Positions 1-7,716 are shown, counted from the stretch's first letter. The stretch: 64,000 nt of DNA from Halalkalibacter nanhaiisediminis (GCF_007830185.1 NZ_VLKZ01000008.1:1-64000); one strand, 5' to 3'. The notes: generated from the sequence alone by a model not told the origin. Numbers and translations are program-made.

Positions 1-406
1 CAATTTGAATTCGTTCATCCCAAGTCGTTTTTCTCCCTTTAGTCATAGAGCTCGTCCTTTCTTTTGACGTATCCTTTCATTCTCTATAACGATTATACTT
101 GTTAACCCATCCTTGGAGGACAGTTCGACTTGAAATTTCATACTTACTAACGATTTCATAGGGGGAGTATTTCCCTGAAAGAAAGTCCTTTACAGCTGCT
201 TCTTTTAACTCTTTAGAATATGTTTTCCATGTGGTTGATTGTTGTAAACCTTCTGATCCATATTTCTCAAACTGCTTAATCCATTCTTTTAATGAATACT
301 CAGTAATTTGAAAGTTGGAACAGAACTCTTTTATGGTGCATTCTCTTTTTTCATAAGCTAACAAAACTTCATTTTTAAATTCTTTCGAAAACTTACTATT
401 AGGCAT
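1..406 (-). pseudogene. IS transposase OrfA, split by an in-frame TGA and cut by the window edge
   Basis: From ATG at 406 the frame encodes 109 residues holding two helix-turn-helix modules (around residues 5-50 and 60-105), then stops at TGA 77-79. The same frame stays open after the stop, reaches MTKGRKTTWDERIQI (ATG at 46) and leaves the window. In OrfA proteins of this group as I remember them, that motif continues the same polypeptide as a third helix-turn-helix. The TGA therefore looks like a nonsense mutation in one OrfA, not a gene boundary. A frameshift or reinitiation at ATG 46 remains possible. The ribosome-binding site GGGGGAGC lies inside a hairpin. Confidence 0.65.
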
Positions 407-414
407 AGAAAAAG

Positions 415-467
415 CTCCCCCAAGGTAAACAGATTTTTATTTTTTAATCTGTCTACCTTTAGGGGAG
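415..467 (-). repeat. Long hairpin at the IS tip enclosing the transposase ribosome-binding site
   Basis: Arm 415-435 is an almost perfect inverted repeat of arm 446-467 (CTCCCCC...CAGATT against AATCTG...AGGGGAG), with a short A/T loop. The transposase Shine-Dalgarno GGGGGAG sits in one arm. Transcription entering from outside would fold it away, a known way for insertion sequences to limit activation by external promoters. The folding is seen in the sequence; the regulatory role is inferred. Confidence 0.7.
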
Positions 468-502
468 CATATCAACTATATTCTCAACAGCCTTATTTAC
501 GC

Positions 503-1426
503 TTATTTATATTTGTTTAATGATAACTTGACGAGCTCTTCAATCATTTCATCATAAGATAACCCAATCTCACGCGCAGCATCTGGATAAAGACTCGTCG
601 GTGTCATTCCTGGCAACGTATTTACTTCAAGAATGACAGGATCACTACCGTCTTCTGGAACCAAGAAATCTACGCGTGAATAAATATCACAGCCAAGAGC
701 TTGGTGAGCAAGCACAGCATATTTTTGTACATAAGCAGTCTGCTCATTAGACAGTCTTGCTGGTACAATATGCTCACTCATCCCTGCACCGTACTTTGCT
801 TCATAATCATAATACTTGTTTTTTGGAACAATTTCGACAACAGGCAAAGCTTTTTCCTTGCCACGATTACCCATCACAGCAACCGTCACTTCTTTTCCAT
901 TGATAAATTCCTCAAGTAGAACCGTTTCATCAAGCTCAAATGCCTGATCAATTCCATCACGTAATTCATCTTGGTTATGTGCAAAAGTAATCCCAATCGT
1001 TGAGCCTTCCTGATTTGGTTTGACAACGATCGGAAATGGCAACGTAATTTCTGTTTGCTTGCTGTCATACGAATGCTTAAAAAGCACTTGCTGCTGCGCT
1101 ACTCTTGCACCATCACGTGCAAAAAAGAGCTTAGCTTTTGCTTTATCCATCGCAAGGGCCGATCCTTGTACACCAGATCCAACATAAGGGATGTTTAGCA
1201 TATCAAGAAGCGCCTGCACCTTTCCATCCTCGCCGAATCGTCCATGTAATCCGATGTAAACCATATCTACATCAAGCTTCATAATCTCATCTAAATGGGC
1301 TGGATTGAAGTCAATCCCAACCACTTCATGACCTCTCTTTTGAAGGGCTTCAATAATGCCTTTTCCCGAGGAGAGTGAAACTTCTCGCTCTGCTGAAACT
1401 CCTCCATACAATACTGCCACTTTCAT
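503..1426 (-). CDS. ddl: D-alanine--D-alanine ligase
   Basis: ATP-grasp ligase that joins two D-alanines in the cytoplasm for peptidoglycan precursor synthesis. The protein is about 307 residues, the length of the short DdlB type. It opens with VAVLYGG and AEREVSLSSG, followed by HGRFGEDG, the ATP-grasp lid region KPNQEGSTIG and the metal-binding end ILEVNTLPGMTPTSL. The YDYEAKYGAG loop has the tyrosine form typical of D-Ala-D-Ala rather than D-Ala-D-lactate ligases. I start at ATG 1426, which has GAGGTGAAGG upstream; a TTG one codon earlier is less likely. It stands alone beside the insertion sequence and has no van genes near it. Confidence 0.95.
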   Translation of the reverse strand: MKVAVLYGGVSAEREVSLSSGKGIIEALQKRGHEVVGIDFNPAHLDEIMKLDVDMVYIGLHGRFGEDGKVQALLDMLNIPYVGSGVQGSALAMDKAKAKLFFARDGARVAQQQVLFKHSYDSKQTEITLPFPIVVKPNQEGSTIGITFAHNQDELRDGIDQAFELDETVLLEEFINGKEVTVAVMGNRGKEKALPVVEIVPKNKYYDYEAKYGAGMSEHIVPARLSNEQTAYVQKYAVLAHQALGCDIYSRVDFLVPEDGSDPVILEVNTLPGMTPTSLYPDAAREIGLSYDEMIEELVKLSLNKYK

Positions 1427-1532
1427 CAACCTTCACCTCTTAACTCCAATATGTACCACTAGTATATTCGCCCATCAATCTTTCGGAACTAGTCTAGAGT
1501 ATTGTATCATAGTTTCGTCTCACAAGAGCATG

Positions 1533-1568
1533 AAAAAAGGACTGATCACGACAACATCAGCCCTTTTT
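1533..1568 (-). terminator. Rho-independent terminator of ypbH
   Basis: On the minus strand AAAAGGGCTGAT pairs with ATCAGTCCTTTT around a short loop and is followed by T residues. It overlaps the ypbH stop codon. Confidence 0.75.
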
Positions 1569-2166
1569 ATTCACGAAAAAAAGTCATATATAAGCGGAGA
1601 ACCGCTTCACTTACCAAAATCTCTTTTCCATACTCGATGACACGATAAGTAGACACGGTCGAAGGGCTTCCAAATTCAGATAGTAGAGCGACAAATCCTT
1701 CTTCTTCTACTCCCTCGATATCTAACTCATCAAATCTTAGATAATAACACCCCTCAAATGAAAACAAAGTACCACCTATAACCCCTAGCGAATACAATCT
1801 AGATGAAAGAGCAATCACATCCTCGATATCAGAGAACTCATAAAAAATTTCATCGCTTTCATCTAACGTGACTTGCATTTCAATATAACCTTCTTCAATA
1901 TCGTCAAGATCAAAGTAATCATCCGAAACACCTTTTGTTACGATGATCACCATCCCTTGTGCTGGCATGGCATACACTTCAACCGCAATCGGTCCATCAA
2001 TTTTAAAGCCAAGTTCATCATCAGCTTCTAACATCATATCTCGAAATAAATCATGAACCTTTGGCAAATCCTGCCACAAATCTTCTTTTGTAATGCCTCG
2101 CTCTTTCATATCATCAAAGGTTAAAAAAACCTTGAATTTATCTCCATTCAATCGTTCAAGACGCAT
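1567..2166 (-). CDS. ypbH: MecA/YpbH-family adaptor protein
   Basis: A 199-residue acidic protein of the MecA family, which delivers substrates to the ClpC unfoldase. It has the N-terminal MRLERLNGDKFKVFLTFDDM substrate-binding module (about residues 1-45), an acidic middle, and the C-terminal ClpC-binding domain (about 105-199). Its length and its position next to ypbG, ypbF, ypbD and recS match B. subtilis YpbH, the MecA paralogue, rather than MecA itself. The start ATG has AGGGAGGGTG upstream. It appears monocistronic, with its own terminator. Confidence 0.88.
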   Translation of the reverse strand: MRLERLNGDKFKVFLTFDDMKERGITKEDLWQDLPKVHDLFRDMMLEADDELGFKIDGPIAVEVYAMPAQGMVIIVTKGVSDDYFDLDDIEEGYIEMQVTLDESDEIFYEFSDIEDVIALSSRLYSLGVIGGTLFSFEGCYYLRFDELDIEGVEEEGFVALLSEFGSPSTVSTYRVIEYGKEILVSEAVLRLYMTFFRE

Positions 2167-2283
2167 TGTTCACCCTCCCTTATCTCGAACTCCCTACCAT
2201 TGCACCTACTCGTTCCGTAGAAAAGTCTTACTATACGGTATGAGTGGACAGAAAAGAAGGTTCGCAATCAGAAGAGTTCTTTT

Positions 2284-3204
2284 TTAATTTTGTGATTTCA
2301 ACTGATCTTGCAACCATAATTCCCAATCTTGCTTCGTCTGGCCAACAAGATACTGATTAAACGAAGCAGTTCTTCCATTTAACATCTCATCAAGGGCGTA
2401 CCCACCTGCACCAATAATTAAAGAAGGAAATGTCGTTTTTAGATGATTGATAACTTCTACAGTCGCATCCACATTACTTTCCATCGTGCAAGATGTAAAA
2501 AACATCTTCGCATCGACTTCTCTTAACACAAGCTCAATATCTTCTATCGGAATTCCTGCCCCAAGATAAATAACTTCAAATCCTTTCCGACGTAAAAACA
2601 GCGTAAAGATCATTAGTCCTAGCTCATGCGTTTCGTTTGGGCCACATATGGCAACGACTTTAGGCAGAAAACCATCAATCGGCATCCCGTGAAAGATATT
2701 CCCAATTTTTGTTCGCAAAAAAGAGGTAACAAAATGCTCATGCGCAACCGAAATCTCATTATTCTCCCACATATGCCCAACTTTCACAAGCAGTGTCCCG
2801 AGAATGTCAATCGTCACTTTATCAATACTAAATAAACTAAATGCTTGATTTAAAAGTTGATGAGCCTGATTTTCTTTAAAAGAAAGCAGTGCTTCGAGTA
2901 TTTCCTGCGACAGCTGTACAGAATAATCTTCATGCTGCTCGTTATAGCTATAGTCTGTCTGCAATGTTATATTACCCTTTTCAAATAGACCGACAGCTTG
3001 TCCAATTGTAAATCCTTTGTTCACTTTATCTATTAGCCAACGTAAAATGGCAACATGTTCATCTGAGTATAATCGATGTCCAGCTGAATTTCGAATTGGT
3101 TCGATGATATGATAGCGGCGCTCCCATGCTCGCAATGTCCCTGCCTGGATACCAAGCATGGTAGAGATCGCCTTTATGTTATATTTCCCTTCATTCGAAG
3201 TCAT
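2284..3204 (-). CDS. MerR-family regulator with cobalamin-binding domain (CarH/LitR type)
   Basis: A 306-residue regulator. Residues 5-75 form a MerR winged helix (IKAISTMLGIQAGTLRAWERR). Residues 95-175 are a helical cobalamin-cap domain and 180-290 a Rossmann-type B12-binding domain. The cap has W146, then nine residues, then E156-H157: the W-x9-EH motif of CarH/LitR photoreceptors that bind adenosylcobalamin. H193 in NETHELGL fits the lower axial ligand. In known members adenosylcobalamin drives DNA binding in the dark and light breaks it. No carotenoid genes are near, so the target is unknown. The promoter carries a palindrome suited to autoregulation. Light sensing itself is inferred. 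Confidence 0.85.
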   Translation of the reverse strand: MTSNEGKYNIKAISTMLGIQAGTLRAWERRYHIIEPIRNSAGHRLYSDEHVAILRWLIDKVNKGFTIGQAVGLFEKGNITLQTDYSYNEQHEDYSVQLSQEILEALLSFKENQAHQLLNQAFSLFSIDKVTIDILGTLLVKVGHMWENNEISVAHEHFVTSFLRTKIGNIFHGMPIDGFLPKVVAICGPNETHELGLMIFTLFLRRKGFEVIYLGAGIPIEDIELVLREVDAKMFFTSCTMESNVDATVEVINHLKTTFPSLIIGAGGYALDEMLNGRTASFNQYLVGQTKQDWELWLQDQLKSQN

Positions 3205-3313
3205 ATTCTTTCCCCCTATGATCGATAACGAATCGACCTCTCCGCTCTATGTTACAGAACCCCACTTTTCTGATAAGGATTCTACCTTAAGTGTGTAACG
3301 ATTTTATATGATA

Positions 3314-3342
3314 AGTATAGCGGATGATACACATTGTGTAAA
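3314..3342 (-). promoter_or_regulatory. Promoter and probable operator of the MerR/B12 regulator
   Basis: The minus strand shows TTTACA at 3342-3337, a 17-base spacer and TATACT at 3319-3314, close to the sigma-A consensus. The palindrome ACACAATGTGT lies over the -35 box and spacer, where a MerR-type regulator would bind. The promoter is seen; the operator is inferred. Confidence 0.65.
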
Positions 3343-3371
3343 CTTTGTATAAGTCCTGTAAACAAAGTCTG

Positions 3372-4133
3372 CTACTTTTTAGATAAAACAATTAAATGCG
3401 CTTCGGCAGGGGCACCTAATCTCATTGGAATTCCTGTTGTCCCATATCCATTACTAATTAAGTGAAAATAAGACCGTCTCTTCATTAAACGCCCCTTTTT
3501 TTGGAGCCCCCAACCGAAAAGTCTTATTTGTCCTCCATGTGTATGTCCACTCAGCATTAAAGAAAATGGATGAGAGCTAGGGAACTCGTCAACGATAGTA
3601 GGGTAATGGCTAACTAATATGGAAAATGAATTCTTACTTTCCTTAATCACCTTTGCAACATTATGGCGCCTATGTCCGACGTCATCGACACCAGCAATAA
3701 TCATTTCTTGATTTTTCAATTGAATTTCCTTTATTGAATTAACTAGCTCAGCAATCTGATGCTTTTGTAGGAGGGACCGTAGCTTTTCCATACCGATTTC
3801 TTCATCATTATTTCCCCAAACAAAAACACATGGAGCAATTGCTGCTAGGCGTTTAAGGTTTTCATCGACTCGACTTACTTTGACCCCTTTTTCACATAAG
3901 TCTCCCCCAATAATAACAAGGTCCGCTTTTCCTTTAACCTCATCAATAACCGAGTAAGAAATTAACCGGCGATGAACATCACTAATAAAAAAAATTCGGT
4001 ACCCTTCAAATGCAGTCGGTAATTTATCGTATGACAGCCGATGAATTCGAATACGATTGCAAAAAGCCTGATACCACATATAAAGCGCAAGACATATTGC
4101 GCATCCAAATACTACATAGATCACAGTATTCAT
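3372..4133 (-). CDS. ypbG: Calcineurin-like metallophosphoesterase YpbG
   Basis: A 253-residue membrane-anchored phosphoesterase. An N-terminal hydrophobic segment (about residues 3-20) precedes a catalytic domain facing outside or lying at the membrane. The two-metal motifs are all present: FISDVH near residue 50, GGDL near 77, GNND near 107, VSHYP near 175 and GHTHGGQ near 196. The protein matches B. subtilis YpbG in size and genomic position. Its substrate is not known to me. The start has AAAGGGGCT upstream. Confidence 0.85.
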   Translation of the reverse strand: MNTVIYVVFGCAICLALYMWYQAFCNRIRIHRLSYDKLPTAFEGYRIFFISDVHRRLISYSVIDEVKGKADLVIIGGDLCEKGVKVSRVDENLKRLAAIAPCVFVWGNNDEEIGMEKLRSLLQKHQIAELVNSIKEIQLKNQEMIIAGVDDVGHRRHNVAKVIKESKNSFSILVSHYPTIVDEFPSSHPFSLMLSGHTHGGQIRLFGWGLQKKGRLMKRRSYFHLISNGYGTTGIPMRLGAPAEAHLIVLSKK

Positions 4134-4263
4134 TTTCTAGCCCCTTTAACAAACAAGCCAAGTTTATTTTCATTCGTTCATCTTATTTTCAAGGCAAAAA
4201 CAAGCCAGCAAGATACGGCCTCACTGACTCCCTCGCTATCATTTTAAGTGAAAACAGACATTC

Positions 4264-4269
4264 ATTATA
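4264..4269 (-). promoter_or_regulatory. Extended -10 promoter element upstream of ypbG
   Basis: The minus strand reads ATGGTATAAT, a perfect TATAAT with a TG extension, about 130 bases before ypbG. The -35 (TTTTAT, 16 bases upstream) is weak, as is usual for extended -10 promoters. Confidence 0.5.
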
Positions 4270-4362
4270 CCATATGAAGCAAACAATAAAAGCTCGATTC
4301 CTGTCAAACTGCCACTTGGAATATCAAAAGCTAAAGCAATGACAATAACGATCATGAAAAAA

Positions 4363-4390
4363 GCTGAACAACCTTTAAAAGTCGTTCAGC
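4363..4390 (-). terminator. Terminator downstream of the sigma/anti-sigma operon
   Basis: On the minus strand GCTGAACGAC pairs with GTTGTTCAGC (one G-U) around an 8-base loop and is followed by TTTTTT. Confidence 0.85.
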
Positions 4391-4401
4391 AAATACCTCT
4401 G

Positions 4402-4487
4402 CCCTCGTAAGGAAGTACTTGAAGTTGCCTACAGGATGTAGGTACTTGGCATTGCTCGACGTGAGTGGGCTTAGAGAAGTTTCCTTA
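4402..4487. repeat. Structured repeat-like element abutting the anti-sigma gene
   Basis: A GC-richer stretch bounded by TAAGGAA and TTCCTTA, with internal hairpin CCTACAGGATGTAGG, a repeated AGTACTT/GTACTT pair and GCTCGACGTGAGTGGGC. It runs up to the stop codon of the anti-sigma gene. It does not look like random intergenic sequence and resembles the small palindromic repeats dispersed in some Bacillus genomes. Only one copy was noticed in this window, so repeat status is unproven. Confidence 0.35.
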
Positions 4488-5327
4488 TTCTATAAATCGC
4501 GCATGGCGCAAAATGACACGCGTATCAGCATCAACCCGCTCAAGCGCTTCACCATGCCAGTTAACAGTAAAAGTGTAATACGTATCATTGTGTTCAACTA
4601 TCCCAATTTGAGATTGAGTGCCATGCGCTTCAAAGCTTAGCACTTTTACGAAGCTCAGCTCTGTTTCTTGCTGAGGGAGCCAGCCTTCACTAGATCGTTC
4701 TGTATAGCCCGCTTCAGTATATTCCTCCCCAATTAATGACTCTAATTCATTTAAAGACTCGACTTGTTGATACGCCGTTACACTAAAAAAGAAAGGTGTC
4801 ACTCTTTCACCTGTATAACTAGCAAACACTTGAAGCGAATAACTCTCAGCTGTAGAAACTGTTTCGATTTCATAACGTTCATCTACTTTCGTAGAAAAGC
4901 CAAGAGTATCATCAAATACATCTTTGACTGTAATTGTCTCTTCCATCCCCTCAATCATGATCACTTCTGTTGTCGTTTCTTGCTCCTGTGTGCGGTCCTC
5001 GACTGCTGCGCTTTCTTCTGTAGTCGATTCTTCCGCTGGTTCATCAAATGTACGAACTTCTGCTTCTTCTGTTTCTGTAATTGATTCATCATTTAAATGA
5101 AAGCTTGATCCAAACTCTCCTAACTGACCGATCGTTAGCACACTACCAATTCCAAGAGCCAGTACAATCATCGCCACTGCTTGCCATTTATGAAAAAAGC
5201 TTCCCCACCGAGGACGTTTTTCCTTTTTAATGTGTGACATAATTTCCGTCGAGGATGATTTAGTCGGCATGTCATCATAATGTTCTTTTAATTTATCAAG
5301 CATATCCTTCATCTGTTGATCATTCAT
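4485..5327 (-). CDS. Anti-sigma factor, RsiX-like
   Basis: A 280-residue single-pass membrane protein. About 45 cytoplasmic residues that would hold the sigma factor precede a transmembrane helix (about 49-68). A long acidic, Ser/Thr-rich linker (about 75-120) leads to an extracytoplasmic domain ending at residue 280. No zinc-binding anti-sigma motif (HxxxCxxC) is visible in the N terminus. Its ATG overlaps the end of the sigma gene by four bases (ATGA), so the two are translationally coupled. It is shorter than B. subtilis RsiX as I remember it. Identity as RsiX rests on position and partner and is tentative. Confidence 0.7.
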   Translation of the reverse strand: MNDQQMKDMLDKLKEHYDDMPTKSSSTEIMSHIKKEKRPRWGSFFHKWQAVAMIVLALGIGSVLTIGQLGEFGSSFHLNDESITETEEAEVRTFDEPAEESTTEESAAVEDRTQEQETTTEVIMIEGMEETITVKDVFDDTLGFSTKVDERYEIETVSTAESYSLQVFASYTGERVTPFFFSVTAYQQVESLNELESLIGEEYTEAGYTERSSEGWLPQQETELSFVKVLSFEAHGTQSQIGIVEHNDTYYTFTVNWHGEALERVDADTRVILRHARFIE

Positions 5328-5854
5328 ATTTGTTCACCTACTTTTTCGAACTTTCCTTTTAATTGCTGCTTTGCCCGAAGCATCCTTGTTTTGATAGCCC
5401 CTTCACTCACTCCAAGTACTTCAGCAATTTCTTGATACGGTTGATCGTGAAAATAATGAAGGATAATCGGTATTTTATATTTTTCGTCAAGTAATCGGAT
5501 ACATTCATGCAGTGCTCTTGATTCCTCATCAAAATGTCCCTCGACATATGCCGTCTCAGAAACGACTCGTTTCAGCGCATATTCTTTCCGCTTTTGGCGT
5601 TTTTCACGACGATACAGGTCTCTCACGACATTTAATGTAATCGAATATAACCATGTTGTAAATTTACCGCGGTTATGCTTGTGTAAAAAGCGATACACTT
5701 TGATAAATACCTCTTGGGTCACATCCTCCACTTGATCATGCTCAACCCCTAATTGAAAAGCAAATTTTTCCACTGTTTTCAAGTGACATTCAATTAACTG
5801 CCCAAAGGCATCATCATCTCCTTGCTTTGCGCGCAATACTAGTTGTTCATCCAT
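5324..5854 (-). CDS. ECF-type RNA polymerase sigma factor, SigX-like
   Basis: A 176-residue sigma-70 group IV protein. Region 2 (about residues 5-85) holds EDVTQEVFIKVYRFL and FTTWLYSITLNVVRDLYRR. Region 4 (about 115-170) holds YQEIAEVLGVSEGAIKTRML, the -35-binding helix-turn-helix. There is no region 1 or 3. It sits directly upstream of its membrane anti-sigma partner. In B. subtilis sigX-rsiX lies just downstream of resE; here the pair lies 26 kb from resE, so it is either a moved sigX or a different ECF group. A TGAAAC promoter upstream suggests that it activates itself. The RBS is CGGAGGG. Confidence 0.85.
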   Translation of the reverse strand: MDEQLVLRAKQGDDDAFGQLIECHLKTVEKFAFQLGVEHDQVEDVTQEVFIKVYRFLHKHNRGKFTTWLYSITLNVVRDLYRREKRQKRKEYALKRVVSETAYVEGHFDEESRALHECIRLLDEKYKIPIILHYFHDQPYQEIAEVLGVSEGAIKTRMLRAKQQLKGKFEKVGEQI

Positions 5855-5931
5855 GAGCTAGCCCTCCGATTTCGGTGTACACAATCTCTCTATCTATTGC
5901 TTCAGTGATATCATCGGTCTTTCATCTATAG

Positions 5932-5958
5932 AACGTTATGATATTTAAAAAGGTTTCA
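5932..5958 (-). promoter_or_regulatory. ECF-type autoregulatory promoter
   Basis: The minus strand has TGAAAC (5958-5953) followed by CTTTT, a 17-base spacer and CGTT (5935-5932). This matches the TGAAAC/CGTA pattern of SigX/SigW promoters, about 80 bases before the sigma gene. Confidence 0.6.
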
Positions 5959-5990
5959 TTCTCAATATAAAACTTACTTTAAATGAAAAA

Positions 5991-6020
5991 TAACCATCTT
6001 CCTAATCGAGAAGATGGTTA
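5991..6020 (-). terminator. Terminator of the M20 amidohydrolase gene
   Basis: TAACCATCTT and AAGATGGTTA form a perfect 10-bp stem with a 10-base loop. On the minus strand ATTTTTCATTT follows. Confidence 0.85.
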
Positions 6021-6032
6021 CGTAATTAATCA

Positions 6033-7244
6033 TTATAATGCTTGTTCTTTTTTACGTTCAGCTTGTTCACTAACTGACAAAAACCCAATTGCAGCTCGAC
6101 CTAAGCATTTTGCAGCAATGAGCATCGCCGCTTCATCAAAGTCAAACTTCGGGTGATGGTGTGGGTAGACAATCCCTTTTTCTTCATTTCCTGCTCCTGT
6201 AAAAAAGAATGTACCTGGAACATGTTGTAAGTAATAAGCAAAATCTTCTCCACCCATGACAGGCTCCATCTCAAAAACAAGCTCCTTTGCATGAACGGTT
6301 TTCGCTAATTCAACAAATCGATTCGTTTCATATGGATCATTTACAACAGCAGGATATCCTTTTTTATAATCTAAAGTATATGTTGCACCCATTGCATCAC
6401 ATATACCTTTTATAACTTCTTCGATTCGCTTTATAATCATTTCTTGGATTTCTGGATCAAACGTTCGTACAGTCCCAACAATAGACGCTGAATCTGCAAT
6501 GACATTAAATGCTCCACCAGCATGAAAGGAGCCAATGCTAAGAACCGCTGATTTTAGGGGATTAACATTTCGACTGACGATATGCTGTAATTGCAAAATA
6601 ATACTCGATGCTACTGCAATCGAATCAATTGTTTCATGCGGACTAGCTCCATGTCCACCACGACCATGAATAACAAGGTCAAAACGGTCAGCAGCAGCCA
6701 TAATTGCACCGTGACGATATCTTACTTCTCCAAGAGGCATCGGTGACCATAAATGAGTGCCATAGATCGCATCTACACCTTCTAAACATCCGTCCTCGAT
6801 CATAGCGATGGCTCCGCCTGGCGCAAGCTCCTCCGCAAATTGATGAATCAAGACAACCGTTCCTTCCAGCTTATCTCGCTGCTCCACTAACGCTTTAGCA
6901 AGGACAAGCATGGTCGCTGTATGTCCGTCATGCCCACAAGCATGCATCACACCAGGACGTTTTGAAGCAAATGGCAATCCTGTTTCCTCCTGAATCGGCA
7001 ACGCATCAAAATCAGCCCTAAGAGCAACGGTTTTCCCAGATTTTCCACCTCTTATGTAACCAACAACACCACGCCCACCGACGCCTCTCTTCACTTCAAT
7101 CCCCAAATGCTCCAAATAATCAGCGATCCTTTCTGGGGTCTTCTCTTCTTCAAATGAGAGCTCTGGTTCAGCATGAAAAATGCGGCGTAACTCAACCATT
7201 TCAGGATACAGATCTTCTAATCTCTTCATCAGCCATTCTACCAT
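6033..7244 (-). CDS. M20-family amidohydrolase (N-acyl-amino-acid or hippurate hydrolase type)
   Basis: A 403-residue zinc-dependent hydrolase that probably releases an acyl group from N-acyl amino acids. Motifs visible in order are RRIFHAEPELSFEE, LRADFDALPIQEETGLPF, the metal-binding HACGHDGHTA, QFAEELAPGG with the catalytic glutamate, the dimerization-domain GRGGHGASPHE, and GGEDFAYY. The length fits the M20D group, which includes B. subtilis YhaA, YxeP and AmhX. The physiological substrate cannot be told. The start has AAGGAGGG upstream, and a strong terminator follows, so it is probably a single-gene unit. Confidence 0.88.
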   Translation of the reverse strand: MVEWLMKRLEDLYPEMVELRRIFHAEPELSFEEEKTPERIADYLEHLGIEVKRGVGGRGVVGYIRGGKSGKTVALRADFDALPIQEETGLPFASKRPGVMHACGHDGHTATMLVLAKALVEQRDKLEGTVVLIHQFAEELAPGGAIAMIEDGCLEGVDAIYGTHLWSPMPLGEVRYRHGAIMAAADRFDLVIHGRGGHGASPHETIDSIAVASSIILQLQHIVSRNVNPLKSAVLSIGSFHAGGAFNVIADSASIVGTVRTFDPEIQEMIIKRIEEVIKGICDAMGATYTLDYKKGYPAVVNDPYETNRFVELAKTVHAKELVFEMEPVMGGEDFAYYLQHVPGTFFFTGAGNEEKGIVYPHHHPKFDFDEAAMLIAAKCLGRAAIGFLSVSEQAERKKEQAL

Positions 7245-7334
7245 TCTACGTCCCTCCTTATAGCTCTATTGTACCTTTCAAGCCACAAAAAGAAAACAGT
7301 CCTACAAAGGAAAGTTACAGAAAAAGGAATCAAA

Positions 7335-7363
7335 AAACTGGCACCTAATTTAGATGCCAGTTT
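7335..7363 (-). terminator. Terminator after the 35-residue membrane peptide gene
   Basis: AAACTGGCA and TGCCAGTTT form a 9-bp stem. On the minus strand a T-run (7337-7332) follows. Confidence 0.75.
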
Positions 7364-7373
7364 CTATTCATTA

Positions 7374-7481
7374 TTATTCCGAACTCTCAGATACCTTAAG
7401 CATGTAGATCGCCATTGCAACAGCAACAGTCATTGCTAAAAATCCAAAACCAAGAACAGCGAGTAATTGTACAGCAGTCAT
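7374..7481 (-). CDS. Small single-pass membrane protein, 35 residues, unknown
   Basis: ATG at 7481 is preceded by TAAGGAGTGAATAGATC, a good ribosome-binding site. It opens a 35-codon frame: MTAVQLLAVL, a hydrophobic core to about residue 28, then KVSESSE. One transmembrane helix is predicted, with a short polar C terminus. A terminator hairpin lies just downstream. The ribosome-binding site, hydrophobic pattern and dedicated terminator together support a real gene. I do not recognise the family. Micro-proteins of this size often attach to membrane complexes, but nothing here says which. Confidence 0.6.
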   Translation of the reverse strand: MTAVQLLAVLGFGFLAMTVAVAMAIYMLKVSESSE

Positions 7482-7657
7482 GATCTATTCACTCCTTATT
7501 TTCAAATTCCTCGATCGCATCAAACGATTTATTTTTAACAAAATCTTAACACAGATTATTTGTCTGACCAGGCTAACAATGTGACAATTCAAAGAATCTT
7601 TTTCGAGCTATTGACAAATCAGCCTTAAAAAAATTGTAAGAAAATTACACAAATGAA

Positions 7658-7686
7658 TTGAACAATTGAAAAAATAACGCTATACT
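7658..7686 (+). promoter_or_regulatory. Sigma-A promoter of the small gene at 7756
   Basis: TTGAAC (7658-7663), a 17-base spacer and TATACT (7681-7686) lie about 70 bases before the start codon. Confidence 0.7.
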
Positions 7687-7702
7687 AAAATTAACAACAC
7701 AT

Positions 7703-7716
7703 AGAAAACGCTTACA
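7703..7716 (+). promoter_or_regulatory. Catabolite-responsive element (CcpA-binding site)
   Basis: AGAAAACGCTTACA matches the cre consensus TGWAARCGYTWNCW at every position but the first. It lies just downstream of the predicted transcription start, where CcpA would block elongation or open-complex formation. The match is seen; repression is inferred. Confidence 0.65.

Larger units (their letters stand above)
1..469 (-). mobile_element. IS3-family (IS150-like) insertion sequence, transposase-proximal end
   Basis: The element runs leftward out of the window. It carries the start of an OrfA with helix-turn-helix repeats typical of the IS150 group. Its outer end is placed at 469 because, read on the minus strand, the element begins with TGCTCCCCTAAAGGT; IS3-family ends begin with TG. 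The other end, orfB and any target duplication lie outside. Family assignment is from remembered motif similarity, and the exact end is inferred. Confidence 0.72.

Noticed and set aside
4239-4355. A 38-codon hydrophobic open frame on the minus strand between the anti-sigma terminator and ypbG
   Set aside because: It starts within the T-run of a terminator, has no ribosome-binding site, and spans the ypbG promoter.
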